Source: Prevotella melaninogenica (GTDB lineage: Bacteria > Bacteroidota > Bacteroidia > Bacteroidales > Bacteroidaceae). Taken from it: 64,000 nucleotides of DNA. Position 1 is the stretch's first letter, and every line of letters starts with the position of its first letter. The notes beneath the pieces were generated by a model. That model was not told the origin of the DNA. It did no database searches and saw only the letters and a program-made list of their open reading frames with translations. The position numbers and the translations under genes are program-made. Below are positions 45,533-53,257 of this stretch, in pieces. The stretch spans positions 562,001 through 626,000 of the forward strand of contig NZ_CP072349.1 in NCBI RefSeq assembly GCF_018127965.1, read 5' to 3'.

Positions 45533-45904
45533 ATGAGAACTTTCCAACATAAAGTGACGATAAATGACATGGGAGCCATCGTGGTTTTTGCCCTTGCTGC
45601 CTTCTTCTGTCTTTGGCATCGTACGAATAGGCTGATGGTCGTATTAGGCTTCCTGCTTATTGTTGTGACGATAAGAGCCGTTGATCGTGCTATTCATACT
45701 AAATATGTATTGACTGATGATGGCGTCCTGTTGGTGAAGACAGGAAGAGTTGGACTGACAAAGCGTGTTGCGCTCGGTGATGTGAAGACTGTTGAGAAAC
45801 GGCCATTTGCCTTTCGTCTGGGTTATTATGCATTGTTAGAGATGATGAATGGCAGTGTTGTCAGCGTACAGCCTGATAATGTTGATAACTTTTGTCAGCA
45901 CTGA
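45533..45904 (+). CDS. Small membrane protein with bacterial PH domain
   Basis: 123 residues: two membrane helices (about 12-50, IVVFALAAFFCLW and LMVVLGFLLIVVTI), then a short beta-rich PH-like (bPH2/YdbT-type) domain with YVLTDDGVLLVKTGRVGLTKRVALGDVKTVEKRP. Proteins of this type are anchored in the inner membrane; their role is unclear. It is 31 bp before dacB and probably co-transcribed. The call rests on the domain pattern and is moderately certain. Confidence 0.65.
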   Translation: MRTFQHKVTINDMGAIVVFALAAFFCLWHRTNRLMVVLGFLLIVVTIRAVDRAIHTKYVLTDDGVLLVKTGRVGLTKRVALGDVKTVEKRPFAFRLGYYALLEMMNGSVVSVQPDNVDNFCQH

Positions 45905-45935
45905 AAAAACGATTAGAAAAGAAAGATAACGAGGT

Positions 45936-47264
45936 ATGAAATTAAAATACTTATCGGCACTGGTCTTTGGTGTCGTATTGAGTTTGCCTGTACAAGCGCA
46001 GGTATATTTAGATAGTACGGAGGTTGCGAATATACTCCATCCGAAAGCTGTTACAGCTGTTCAACCTAAGGTGACTTCTGCTACTAATGATGTCAGCGAG
46101 GAAGAGGAAGATACTGATAGTATCATCCCTGCTTTTACCACGGATAGCCATCTTAGTTGGAAGGAGAATATCACTGCCCGATTGGATGGTATACTCCGAA
46201 GTCCGCTTTTAGAGACCGTACAAACAAGTGTGATGGTATGGGATTTGACGGATGATGTCCCTGTCTATCAGTTTCGCGAACGTCTCCATATGCGCCCTGC
46301 TTCTACGATGAAGTGTGTTACTGCTATCGCAGCATTGGATAAGCTCGGGGCTGATTATGACTTTAAGACAAACCTTTATTATACGGGTGTGATTGACGAC
46401 TCTACGCAAGTATTGCGTGGCGATCTCTATTGTGTTGGTGGTATGGACCCAATGCTCTCTTCTTCAGATTTGACAGAGATGGCACGTGCCGTACGTGACT
46501 TAGGTATCAAGACGATAGAAGGCAGTGTCTATGCCGACCTCTCTTTTAAGGATCGTGACCGTTTGGGCGAGGGTTGGTGCTGGGATGATAAGAATCCTAA
46601 CCTCTCTCCTTTGCTCGTTGATGGTAAGGACGAATTCACCTATCGTTTCTCTCGTAAGTTAGAAGATATGGGTGTGTCGGTGAATGGCTCTACTGGCGAA
46701 CGTCAGCTACCAACTGATGCACAGTTGCTAACGACACGTACACACTCTATCCGTCAGGTTCTCCATCGTATGATGAAGGTGAGTGACAACCTCTATGCTG
46801 AGTCTATGTTCTATCAGTTGGCTGCTAATGGTGGCACACGATGGGCAAGTGCAAAGACTGCTCGCCAGTATGAGAACGCACTCTTCAGTCGTATCGGTCT
46901 GAATCCTCGTGATTACAATGTTGCTGACGGTTCTGGTTTGTCATTATACAATTATGTCAGTGCCGAACTTGAAACAAAACTCTTGCGCTACGCTTATCAG
47001 CGTTCTGATATCTATGGTGCCTATCTTGAAGCACAGCCGATAGCTGGTGTAGACGGAACTTTGAGGAGCCGAATGCGTGGTACGGCAGCAGCTGGCAACG
47101 TACGTGCAAAGACTGGTACGGTGAAGGGTGTCAGCTCGTTGGCGGGTTATCTCACTGCTTCCAACGGTCATCTGCTCTGTTTCTCTATTATTAATAATGG
47201 TGGACTCAGCAATGGACCAATGCGCAATTTCCAAAACAAGATTTGTGTGGCGTTGTGTCAATAA
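45936..47264 (+). CDS. dacB: D-alanyl-D-alanine carboxypeptidase/endopeptidase (PBP4 type, peptidase S13)
   Basis: 442 residues with a signal peptide ending VQAQ. Penicillin-binding motifs: SxxK at S123-K126 (PASTMK), SxN at S283-N285 (VSDNLYAES) and KTG at 392-394 (AKTGTVKGVSSL). The family removes the terminal D-Ala and cuts peptide cross-links in the periplasm during wall remodelling. The insert between the SxxK and SxN motifs carries the typical S13 repeat domain but the total is somewhat shorter than E. coli PBP4. An acidic low-complexity linker (about 50-62) follows the signal. It lies behind the PH-domain gene. Confidence 0.92.
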   Translation: MKLKYLSALVFGVVLSLPVQAQVYLDSTEVANILHPKAVTAVQPKVTSATNDVSEEEEDTDSIIPAFTTDSHLSWKENITARLDGILRSPLLETVQTSVMVWDLTDDVPVYQFRERLHMRPASTMKCVTAIAALDKLGADYDFKTNLYYTGVIDDSTQVLRGDLYCVGGMDPMLSSSDLTEMARAVRDLGIKTIEGSVYADLSFKDRDRLGEGWCWDDKNPNLSPLLVDGKDEFTYRFSRKLEDMGVSVNGSTGERQLPTDAQLLTTRTHSIRQVLHRMMKVSDNLYAESMFYQLAANGGTRWASAKTARQYENALFSRIGLNPRDYNVADGSGLSLYNYVSAELETKLLRYAYQRSDIYGAYLEAQPIAGVDGTLRSRMRGTAAAGNVRAKTGTVKGVSSLAGYLTASNGHLLCFSIINNGGLSNGPMRNFQNKICVALCQ

Positions 47265-47328
47265 GGCTTATTAGCCCAATTTGGCTTATTTGCCTTATTA
47301 GCCCAATTAGCCTATAGCCCAATAACCC
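47264..47328. repeat. TTATTAGCC short-repeat cluster, copy 2
   Basis: Begins at the stop codon of dacB: repeated GGCTTATTAGCCCAATT and GCCTTATTAGCCCAATTAG variants, like 45383-45435. Confidence 0.6.
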
Positions 47329-47347
47329 TTTAAAAAGAAAAGAAATT

Positions 47348-48553
47348 ATGATACCAAAGCTTCCTCATCATCTCCTTGAAGATGTCCTTGAAGAGATAAG
47401 AATATTTGTCGAGAACATTATTGAGTCAATCGGTGTACATGGTCATACCGTTCCTGTAATGCGTCATGTCTTATTGACTTTAGTAGCAATCTTATTGGCT
47501 TTCATTGCCGAACGAATCTGTAAATACTTATTCGTACCTCTCGTTCTTCGTATGGTAAAGCGTACGCAAGCCCGATGGGATGATGTAGTCCTTGATCATC
47601 AAGTGCTGCGCACAGCTTGCCACATTGTCCCTGCCTTGGTGATATGGCAGTTGATGCCGCTTGTCTTCTATCAGTACCATGTCGTACAGGTGGCTTTGAC
47701 ACGAATAACTGCCGTCTATCTTACCGTAGCAACGACGCGACTTGTGACGAAACTCATCGACCGTCTTCGCTATCTTAATACGAAACCCGGTGACTCGACG
47801 AGTCTTTATCTTAAGTCTTTCTGTGGCGTGTTGAAGATTCTTGCTATCTTTATTGCTGTGATTGTGGTGGTTGGAATCCTTATTAATCGTAGTCCGATGA
47901 CGTTGTTGGCAGGCTTAGGAGCAACCTCTGCCGTTCTTATGTTAGTCTTTAAAGACACGATTGATGGCCTTGTTGCTGGTGTTCGTCTGACGAGTAACGA
48001 GATGATTCATATTGGTGATCATATTGCTTTGCCTGGAGGCTTCGTAGATGGAACGGTTATTGATATCACACTCACAACTGTGAAGATACGTCAGGGCGAT
48101 AATACGATTACCACCGTACCGCCTCTTACATTAGTTAATGGAATGTTCCAGAACTGGAAGGGATTGGATGATGTAGAGGGACAGAGGGTTAAGAAGATGA
48201 TTTACTTTGATGTGCGCAGCATTCGTATTGCTGACGATGGACTCAAGCAGCAACTTATCGAAAAGGGACTTGCTAAGGCGGACGACCTGAAGGGTGAGGT
48301 TGTGACGACCGCTCTTTTCCGTCGTTATATGGAGCATTACCTTGCTAAGCGTGAGGATGTCAATGCACAGATGCCCCTCCTCGTACGTCAATTGGAGGCG
48401 ACACAGGCTGGTGTCCCTATGGAACTTTACTTCTTCCTGCGTCAGAAAGACTGGATTCCTTACGAGCATGCCATGGCAGACATCCTCGAACATGTCTATG
48501 CCTATGCCAACGAGTTCGGCTTGAAGGTCTATGCACAGACCCCTGTGCAGTAA
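47348..48553 (+). CDS. Mechanosensitive channel, MscS family (YbdG-like)
   Basis: 401 residues. Several N-terminal membrane helices (about 35-180), the pore-lining helix rich in Gly/Ala (LLAGLGATSAVLMLVFKDTIDGLVAGV), then the MscS beta domain (IGDHIALPGGFVDGTVIDITLTTVKIRQGDNTITTVPP) and a mixed C-terminal domain. It opens on membrane tension to release solutes during hypo-osmotic shock. The longer N- and C-terminal parts and the LVNGMFQNWKG segment resemble the YbdG subgroup. It is likely transcribed with dacB or from a promoter I cannot place. Confidence 0.9.
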   Translation: MIPKLPHHLLEDVLEEIRIFVENIIESIGVHGHTVPVMRHVLLTLVAILLAFIAERICKYLFVPLVLRMVKRTQARWDDVVLDHQVLRTACHIVPALVIWQLMPLVFYQYHVVQVALTRITAVYLTVATTRLVTKLIDRLRYLNTKPGDSTSLYLKSFCGVLKILAIFIAVIVVVGILINRSPMTLLAGLGATSAVLMLVFKDTIDGLVAGVRLTSNEMIHIGDHIALPGGFVDGTVIDITLTTVKIRQGDNTITTVPPLTLVNGMFQNWKGLDDVEGQRVKKMIYFDVRSIRIADDGLKQQLIEKGLAKADDLKGEVVTTALFRRYMEHYLAKREDVNAQMPLLVRQLEATQAGVPMELYFFLRQKDWIPYEHAMADILEHVYAYANEFGLKVYAQTPVQ

Positions 48554-48592
48554 AAGAGTCGGTAGAGGAGTTTCGTTTAAACCCTCAACACA

Positions 48593-48655
48593 ATATGTGC
48601 GGAGCATCAACACGACATGTGCGGATGCTCCGCACATATCGTGCGAAGGCTTAGC
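48593..48655. repeat. REP-like GC-rich palindrome, copy 3
   Basis: Perfect 16-bp inverted repeat ATATGTGCGGAGCATC/GATGCTCCGCACATAT (48593-48608 with 48624-48639) plus a degenerate third unit. Related to 4290-4365 and 22481-22537. Confidence 0.7.
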
Positions 48656-48700
48656 TCCATTCTTTAGGTTGCTTGGCTAAACTCCAAAGAAGTTTGAATT

Positions 48701-48790
48701 CAAGTAGAGGAATTGGGTCATAATTTATGTGTTTGTAGCTACCTTGTTATGCTGAGGGCAGATGTTACGTAACAATTGTAGCTTGATAAG
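48701..48790 (+). repeat. Orphan copy of the hsdM promoter region
   Basis: About 90 bp resembling 50371-50460 (shared CAAGT-GAGGAATTGG, ATAATTT, GTTTGTAG, CTTGT, CTGAGG, GTTAC). No gene follows it on this strand. Confidence 0.5.
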
Positions 48791-48837
48791 ACAATTCCGT
48801 ATCATTAAAACAATAGTAAATCTACCGTCTTGTTAGC

Positions 48838-49653
48838 CTAACTGACAAACCGTCGTTTGTCCTCTGATTTGTCTTTGGAGGAAAGGAGCAGGTGGTGAGT
48901 CATAGGATATAATTCCTTAATAAAAGCAGTTTCTTTATCGTTTGCAGACTTATATGCCTTTTCATTATTGCTGACTTCTTTTCTAAAGCGGTTAGTGTTT
49001 AAATCTATTTTGTATATATTTACATTGTCAGCTTCTGCACTTTCTTCGTCATAAGTCAGCATAACAGTCCATATCTTGCGTTGGTTAATATTGATGTAAT
49101 ATATCTGTTCATAACAAGAAAGTGTATTGGCATTATTATAATATTCATAGCACAGAATTGAATCAGAAACCAAGTTGTTTACAGAAAGCAGGGCATAGGC
49201 TCTTATATGTTCTTCCGTACTATTCTTTTTCTTATAAATTTTGAGTGATAGTTGATGCGTCTTATCTAATTTCAAAACCGAACCCGATTCTTTGGAAAGT
49301 GAACTGTAGTAATCTGTTGTCAGTTTTTCAAGTATACACCCTTCCTTTCCTGTTGCACAAGAGGTGTTTACTTGATTGGAAAAAGCACTATTAGCGACAA
49401 TACTATCACCAAGTAAAAATACATTATTAGAAGATTTAACGATTAAATTCTGACAAGGTTGAGACAGAACTTTCTGCTTACAAGAAATTAATAAAAGTAT
49501 TAAAATAGACAGAGTGACAATCTTTACAACAGCCTCATTAAAACCAGAATGCAAATGAGAATTATGCAATGTTCCTTTTCTTTCTTGGATTGCATCACTA
49601 AATACCTTTTTATTTCTACCTGTTATTTGTTTATTGAAGCCAAATTTTTTCAT
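48838..49653 (-). CDS. Membrane-anchored protein of unknown function
   Basis: 271 residues. A basic N-terminal part (1-40) precedes one hydrophobic segment, VVKIVTLSILILLLISCKQK, ending in a lipobox-like LLISC. With 57 residues in front, it is either a type II anchored protein or a lipoprotein whose real start lies later, although no suitable ATG was found. The outer part is beta-rich with several cysteines. No family was recognised. Base composition is AT-rich like the neighbouring small gene, suggesting foreign origin. It lies between two copies of a promoter-like repeat. Confidence 0.6.
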   Translation of the reverse strand: MKKFGFNKQITGRNKKVFSDAIQERKGTLHNSHLHSGFNEAVVKIVTLSILILLLISCKQKVLSQPCQNLIVKSSNNVFLLGDSIVANSAFSNQVNTSCATGKEGCILEKLTTDYYSSLSKESGSVLKLDKTHQLSLKIYKKKNSTEEHIRAYALLSVNNLVSDSILCYEYYNNANTLSCYEQIYYININQRKIWTVMLTYDEESAEADNVNIYKIDLNTNRFRKEVSNNEKAYKSANDKETAFIKELYPMTHHLLLSSKDKSEDKRRFVS

Positions 49654-49758
49654 TGCTGTAATAAATAATTGTTCATCTTTATCGTTTAAGTAAACTGTAT
49701 TATAAAAAACAATGGTGAAGTTATCGCCTCGTTTGTCCGAACAATAAGATAATCGGAT

Positions 49759-50066
49759 TTAAAGAGCAAGGAAACATATCAGTATAATGCCAATATCTAA
49801 TACTAAAATAGTTGCATATACTATTCGCAAGAAAGCAGATGATGTCTTTTTATATTCATGTTTTAGCAGTAGCCAAGAAAGCGCAAACAAGAGTATACTT
49901 ACCAAATAATACAATAAATATTGAATGAAAGATGGATGATAGACTTCTGTATCTCCTCTTTCAATAGACTCCTCTACATCAAACCATACTCCCTGCATAA
50001 TGCCCAAAACTGCAAGGATAATAACTGGACTTATTATTGACAGGATTTTTAGTAGGATGCTTTCAT
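49759..50066 (-). CDS. Small multi-helix membrane protein, start frameshifted
   Basis: The open frame from 50007 (TTG) or 49998 (ATG) encodes about 80 residues with two helices (LLYYLVSILLFALSWLLL and VYATILVLDIGIILICFLAL). The frame stays open upstream and encodes a further helix, ILLKILSIISPVIILAVLG, preceded by the ATG at 50066, which is one base out of frame. One extra A in the AAA after that ATG would give a clean 101-residue three-helix protein. So this is either a frameshift mutation or an error in the sequence. No family was recognised. It shares direction with the 48838-49653 gene and may be in one unit with it. Confidence 0.5.
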
Positions 50067-50370
50067 TATTGTTATTTTATATTTTGGGGTGTAATTCACC
50101 CAATGAGCAGTCCGAAACATTGGTTGAGTAGCCTGACATCATAGCTATGTCCGTTAAGTGTTAGTAGTGCGATTGAAGGCATAGAGTTCTATTTTTAGTT
50201 CTTTGCAAATATAATGTTTTCTTACAGAAATACAAAGAAATGGAGACACAATTTATGGGATAAGTCCTTTCAATCCAAAGGTTACATACTTCTTTGTCAT
50301 TTTTTATATCAACCTGTCCGTACTCCTTGTAATCATGTGGCAAAGACTAAAGTTCAAAATTCAAAGTTTT

Positions 50371-50460
50371 CAAGTGAAGGAATTGGAAAATAATTTGTAT
50401 ATTTGTAGTCGCCTTGTACTGCAGAGGACGGGCGTTACCTATAATCCGTAAACTGATAAC
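50371..50460 (+). promoter_or_regulatory. Promoter region of hsdM, duplicated at 48701
   Basis: TATATTTG (50398-50405) fits the -7 consensus, 57 bp before the hsdM ATG. The whole segment is similar to 48701-48790. The rest of the gap 50067-50370 shows no gene. Confidence 0.55.
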
Positions 50461-50461
50461 G

Positions 50462-51973
50462 ATGATAACTGGCGAGATAAAAACCAAGATTGACCAGATA
50501 TGGGACACCTTCCATGTCTCTGGTATCACCAATCCTATTACTGTTTTAGAGCAAATGACCTATATCTTCTTTATGAAGATGCTTGACGACAAGCAGCTAC
50601 AAGAGGAAGATATGGCACGCGACTTTGATACCGAAGTAAAGAATCCTACCTTCCTTGTTGGGCAGAACTGGCTGAACCCTGTCACTGAACAAGAGGTGCC
50701 CTATGAGAGTATGCGCTGGTCGGTATTTCGCCATACGGGTCCTGAAAACATGTTTCAGATGGTTCGTCAGAATGTCTTTGAGTTTATCAAGACAATCGGA
50801 ACAGGTGAGGAGAGTGCCTACAGCAGGTATATGCAGTCGGCTACCTTCCTTATCTCTGATGCTCGTACACTGACAAAGGTGGTCGATGGGGTCGATGCAC
50901 TCGACATGAACAATCGTGATGCGATGGGCGATGTCTATGAGTATATCCTCGGTAAGATGGCTGCTTCGGGCACTAACGGACAGTTTCGTACACCTCGCCA
51001 CATCATTCGTATGATTGTCGATATGATGCAGCCGACGCCTAACGACTTTATCTGCGACCCTGCGATGGGTAGTGCTGGCTTCTTGGTGGAGGCAGTGAAG
51101 TATATCAAGGAGCATCACGAGCGGGCACTCTATACGGCAGAATCGGTGAAGCATATCAAGTCTTCGCTCGTCAATGGCTACGATACCGACCCCACGATGC
51201 TGCGTATCGGAGCAATGAACCTCCTCTTACATGACATCACAGCACCTGAATTGGCACGTCGTGACTCCCTTTCTGAGCAGAACAATGACGAGTCTTGCTA
51301 CACACTCATCCTTGCTAACCCACCGTTTGCGGGTAGTCTTGACAAGGGAAACGTAAACAAGAAGATTCTTGCCTACGCTGATACGAAGAAGACAGAGCTA
51401 CTCTTTCTTGCCCAGTTCGTACGTTCGTTGGAGGTGGGTGGACGTTGTGCGAGCATCGTTCCAGATGGTGTTCTCTTTGGAACGTCCAAGGCACACATCG
51501 CTATGCGTAAGGAACTGGTCGACAATCAGCAGTTAGTGGCAGTCGTCTCTATGCCGAGTGGTGTCTTCAAACCCTACGCTGGTGTTAGTACGGCAGTACT
51601 TGTCTTCACGAAGACGAACAGTGGTGGAACGGATAAGGTATGGTTCTATGATATGCAGGCAGACGGTTTTTCGCTCGACGACAAGCGTTCGCCAATAGCC
51701 GAGAATGACATCCCTGATGTTGTCAACCGCTTTCATCATCTTGCTGATGAGGCAGGTCGCAGCCGTAGAGAACAGAGTTTTATGGTACCTGTTGCCGAGA
51801 TTCGTGCAAACGATTACGACCTCTCTATCAATAAGTATAAGGAGGTAGAGCGTGAGAGAGTAACCTACGAACCTGTTAGCGACATCCTTTCTCGTCTGAA
51901 AGCTAATGAAACAGCTTATCTAAGTGGCTATAACGAACTCACTGAAATGTTGGAGGAGGGAGTGAATGAATAA
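50462..51973 (+). CDS. hsdM: Type I restriction-modification system, DNA methyltransferase subunit
   Basis: 503 residues from ATG 50462 (an upstream in-frame TTG lies beside the promoter). N6-adenine methyltransferase: helical HsdM N-terminal domain (1-150), SAM-binding motif I DPAMGSAGFL (199-208), catalytic motif IV NPPF (286-289), and the RTPRHIIRMIVDMM stretch typical of HsdM. Two M subunits plus HsdS form the modification enzyme; with HsdR they make the restriction complex. First gene of hsdM-hsdS-hsdR, all intact. Confidence 0.95.
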   Translation: MITGEIKTKIDQIWDTFHVSGITNPITVLEQMTYIFFMKMLDDKQLQEEDMARDFDTEVKNPTFLVGQNWLNPVTEQEVPYESMRWSVFRHTGPENMFQMVRQNVFEFIKTIGTGEESAYSRYMQSATFLISDARTLTKVVDGVDALDMNNRDAMGDVYEYILGKMAASGTNGQFRTPRHIIRMIVDMMQPTPNDFICDPAMGSAGFLVEAVKYIKEHHERALYTAESVKHIKSSLVNGYDTDPTMLRIGAMNLLLHDITAPELARRDSLSEQNNDESCYTLILANPPFAGSLDKGNVNKKILAYADTKKTELLFLAQFVRSLEVGGRCASIVPDGVLFGTSKAHIAMRKELVDNQQLVAVVSMPSGVFKPYAGVSTAVLVFTKTNSGGTDKVWFYDMQADGFSLDDKRSPIAENDIPDVVNRFHHLADEAGRSRREQSFMVPVAEIRANDYDLSINKYKEVERERVTYEPVSDILSRLKANETAYLSGYNELTEMLEEGVNE

Positions 51974-52090
51974 TCAACTGACATTTACAAGGGTATATTC
52001 TCTTGGCTGCGAGGGGGTAGGCAAGGGGATTGCTATGCAGTGGTTTGAACGGAATCAAACTTGTTTCATGCTGCAAAAGGAGGTGTGCGT

Positions 52091-53200
52091 ATGAGAGAAG
52101 GATGGGAGTATAAGAAATTCGAAAACTGTATAGTTAAGAGCCCAAAGCTAAAACAAGTAAAAAAGGAAGCGTATAATAACGGTAGTCAATATCCTATAAT
52201 TTCACAAGAAGAAAAGTTTATTTCGGGCTATTGTGATGATGAAAGTATAGTTTGTCATATTGATAGACCAATAGTAGTTTTTGGTGATCATACAAGAGTT
52301 CTTAAGTACATAGATTTTGACTTTGTTGTAGGTGCAGATGGTGTTAAAGTTATTATTCCTATAAAGAGTATTGACTCTAAATTCTTGTTATATTTTCTTC
52401 AGTGGTATAATATCCCTAATTTGGGTTATTCAAGGCATTACAAACTACTGAAAGATATTACAGTGCCTATTCCTCATTGTACAACCCAGAAAACTATTGT
52501 TTCCGAACTTGATAAGCTAAACGAGCTGATACAGATAAAGAAAGAGCAGCTTAAAGACTATGACGCACTTGCACAAAGCATCTTCTATGAGATGTTTGGA
52601 GACCCTGTGGAGAATGAGAAAGGGTGGGAAGTGAAAGAACTTATTGAAACAGTAAGCCCTGAGTGTAAGATATCTTATGGTATAGTCCAACCTGGAGAAC
52701 ATGTAGAAGATGGAGTCTCCATAGTAAGACCTGTTGATATGGTTTCTACTTTTATCTCTAAAGACGGACTGAAGAAAACAACAAAAGAGATTTCTAATTC
52801 TTATAGTAGAACAATTCTTTCAGGAAAAGAACTGTTAGTATGTGTACGAGGAACAACTGGTGTTGTTAGTTTAGTAGATGAGTCTTTGCAGGGAGCCAAT
52901 GTTACGCGTGGTATAGCACCATTACTTTTCTCGGAGAATGTAGAACGATGGTTTATGTACTATCAAGTTAAATCCTCTTCTGTTAGAGGAGTAATTAGTT
53001 CTTTAACAAGAGGTATTGCATTAAAGCAGATTAATATGTCAGATTTACGTAAGATACGACTAATCCTTCCTCCTCTCTCCTTACAACAATCTTTTGCACA
53101 TAAGATAGAACAGATTGAGCGTCAGAAAGCAGCTGTTCAAAGTACTATTACCGACTTAGAAACACTACTTGCTGCACGAATGCAATATTGGTTCGATTAA
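52091..53200 (+). CDS. hsdS: Type I restriction-modification system, specificity subunit
   Basis: 369 residues from ATG 52091. Two target-recognition domains (about 1-125 and 180-320) each followed by a conserved helical spacer: ELDKLNELIQIKKEQLKDYDALAQSIFYEMFG in the middle and KIEQIERQKAAVQSTITDLETLLAARMQYWF at the end. The recognition domains read the two halves of the bipartite DNA target. The first domain is visibly more AT-rich than the flanking hsdM and hsdR, a sign of domain exchange. No second hsdS or invertase lies next to it, so there is no sign of a phase-variable shuffle in this window. Confidence 0.92.
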   Translation: MREGWEYKKFENCIVKSPKLKQVKKEAYNNGSQYPIISQEEKFISGYCDDESIVCHIDRPIVVFGDHTRVLKYIDFDFVVGADGVKVIIPIKSIDSKFLLYFLQWYNIPNLGYSRHYKLLKDITVPIPHCTTQKTIVSELDKLNELIQIKKEQLKDYDALAQSIFYEMFGDPVENEKGWEVKELIETVSPECKISYGIVQPGEHVEDGVSIVRPVDMVSTFISKDGLKKTTKEISNSYSRTILSGKELLVCVRGTTGVVSLVDESLQGANVTRGIAPLLFSENVERWFMYYQVKSSSVRGVISSLTRGIALKQINMSDLRKIRLILPPLSLQQSFAHKIEQIERQKAAVQSTITDLETLLAARMQYWFD

Positions 53201-53257
53201 CTTTGCAGTACAGTAAGCAATTAGAATACTTGAAATATAAAGACAAAGAAAGACGAT

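Noticed and set aside
50161..50343. 60-codon minus-strand frame before hsdM
   Set aside because: No promoter, no known family, and cysteine/leucine-rich shadow-like composition in a gap made mostly of repeats.
52091..53200. Phase-variable hsdS shuffling locus
   Set aside because: Only one hsdS, and no silent cassettes, inverted repeats or recombinase next to it in the window.
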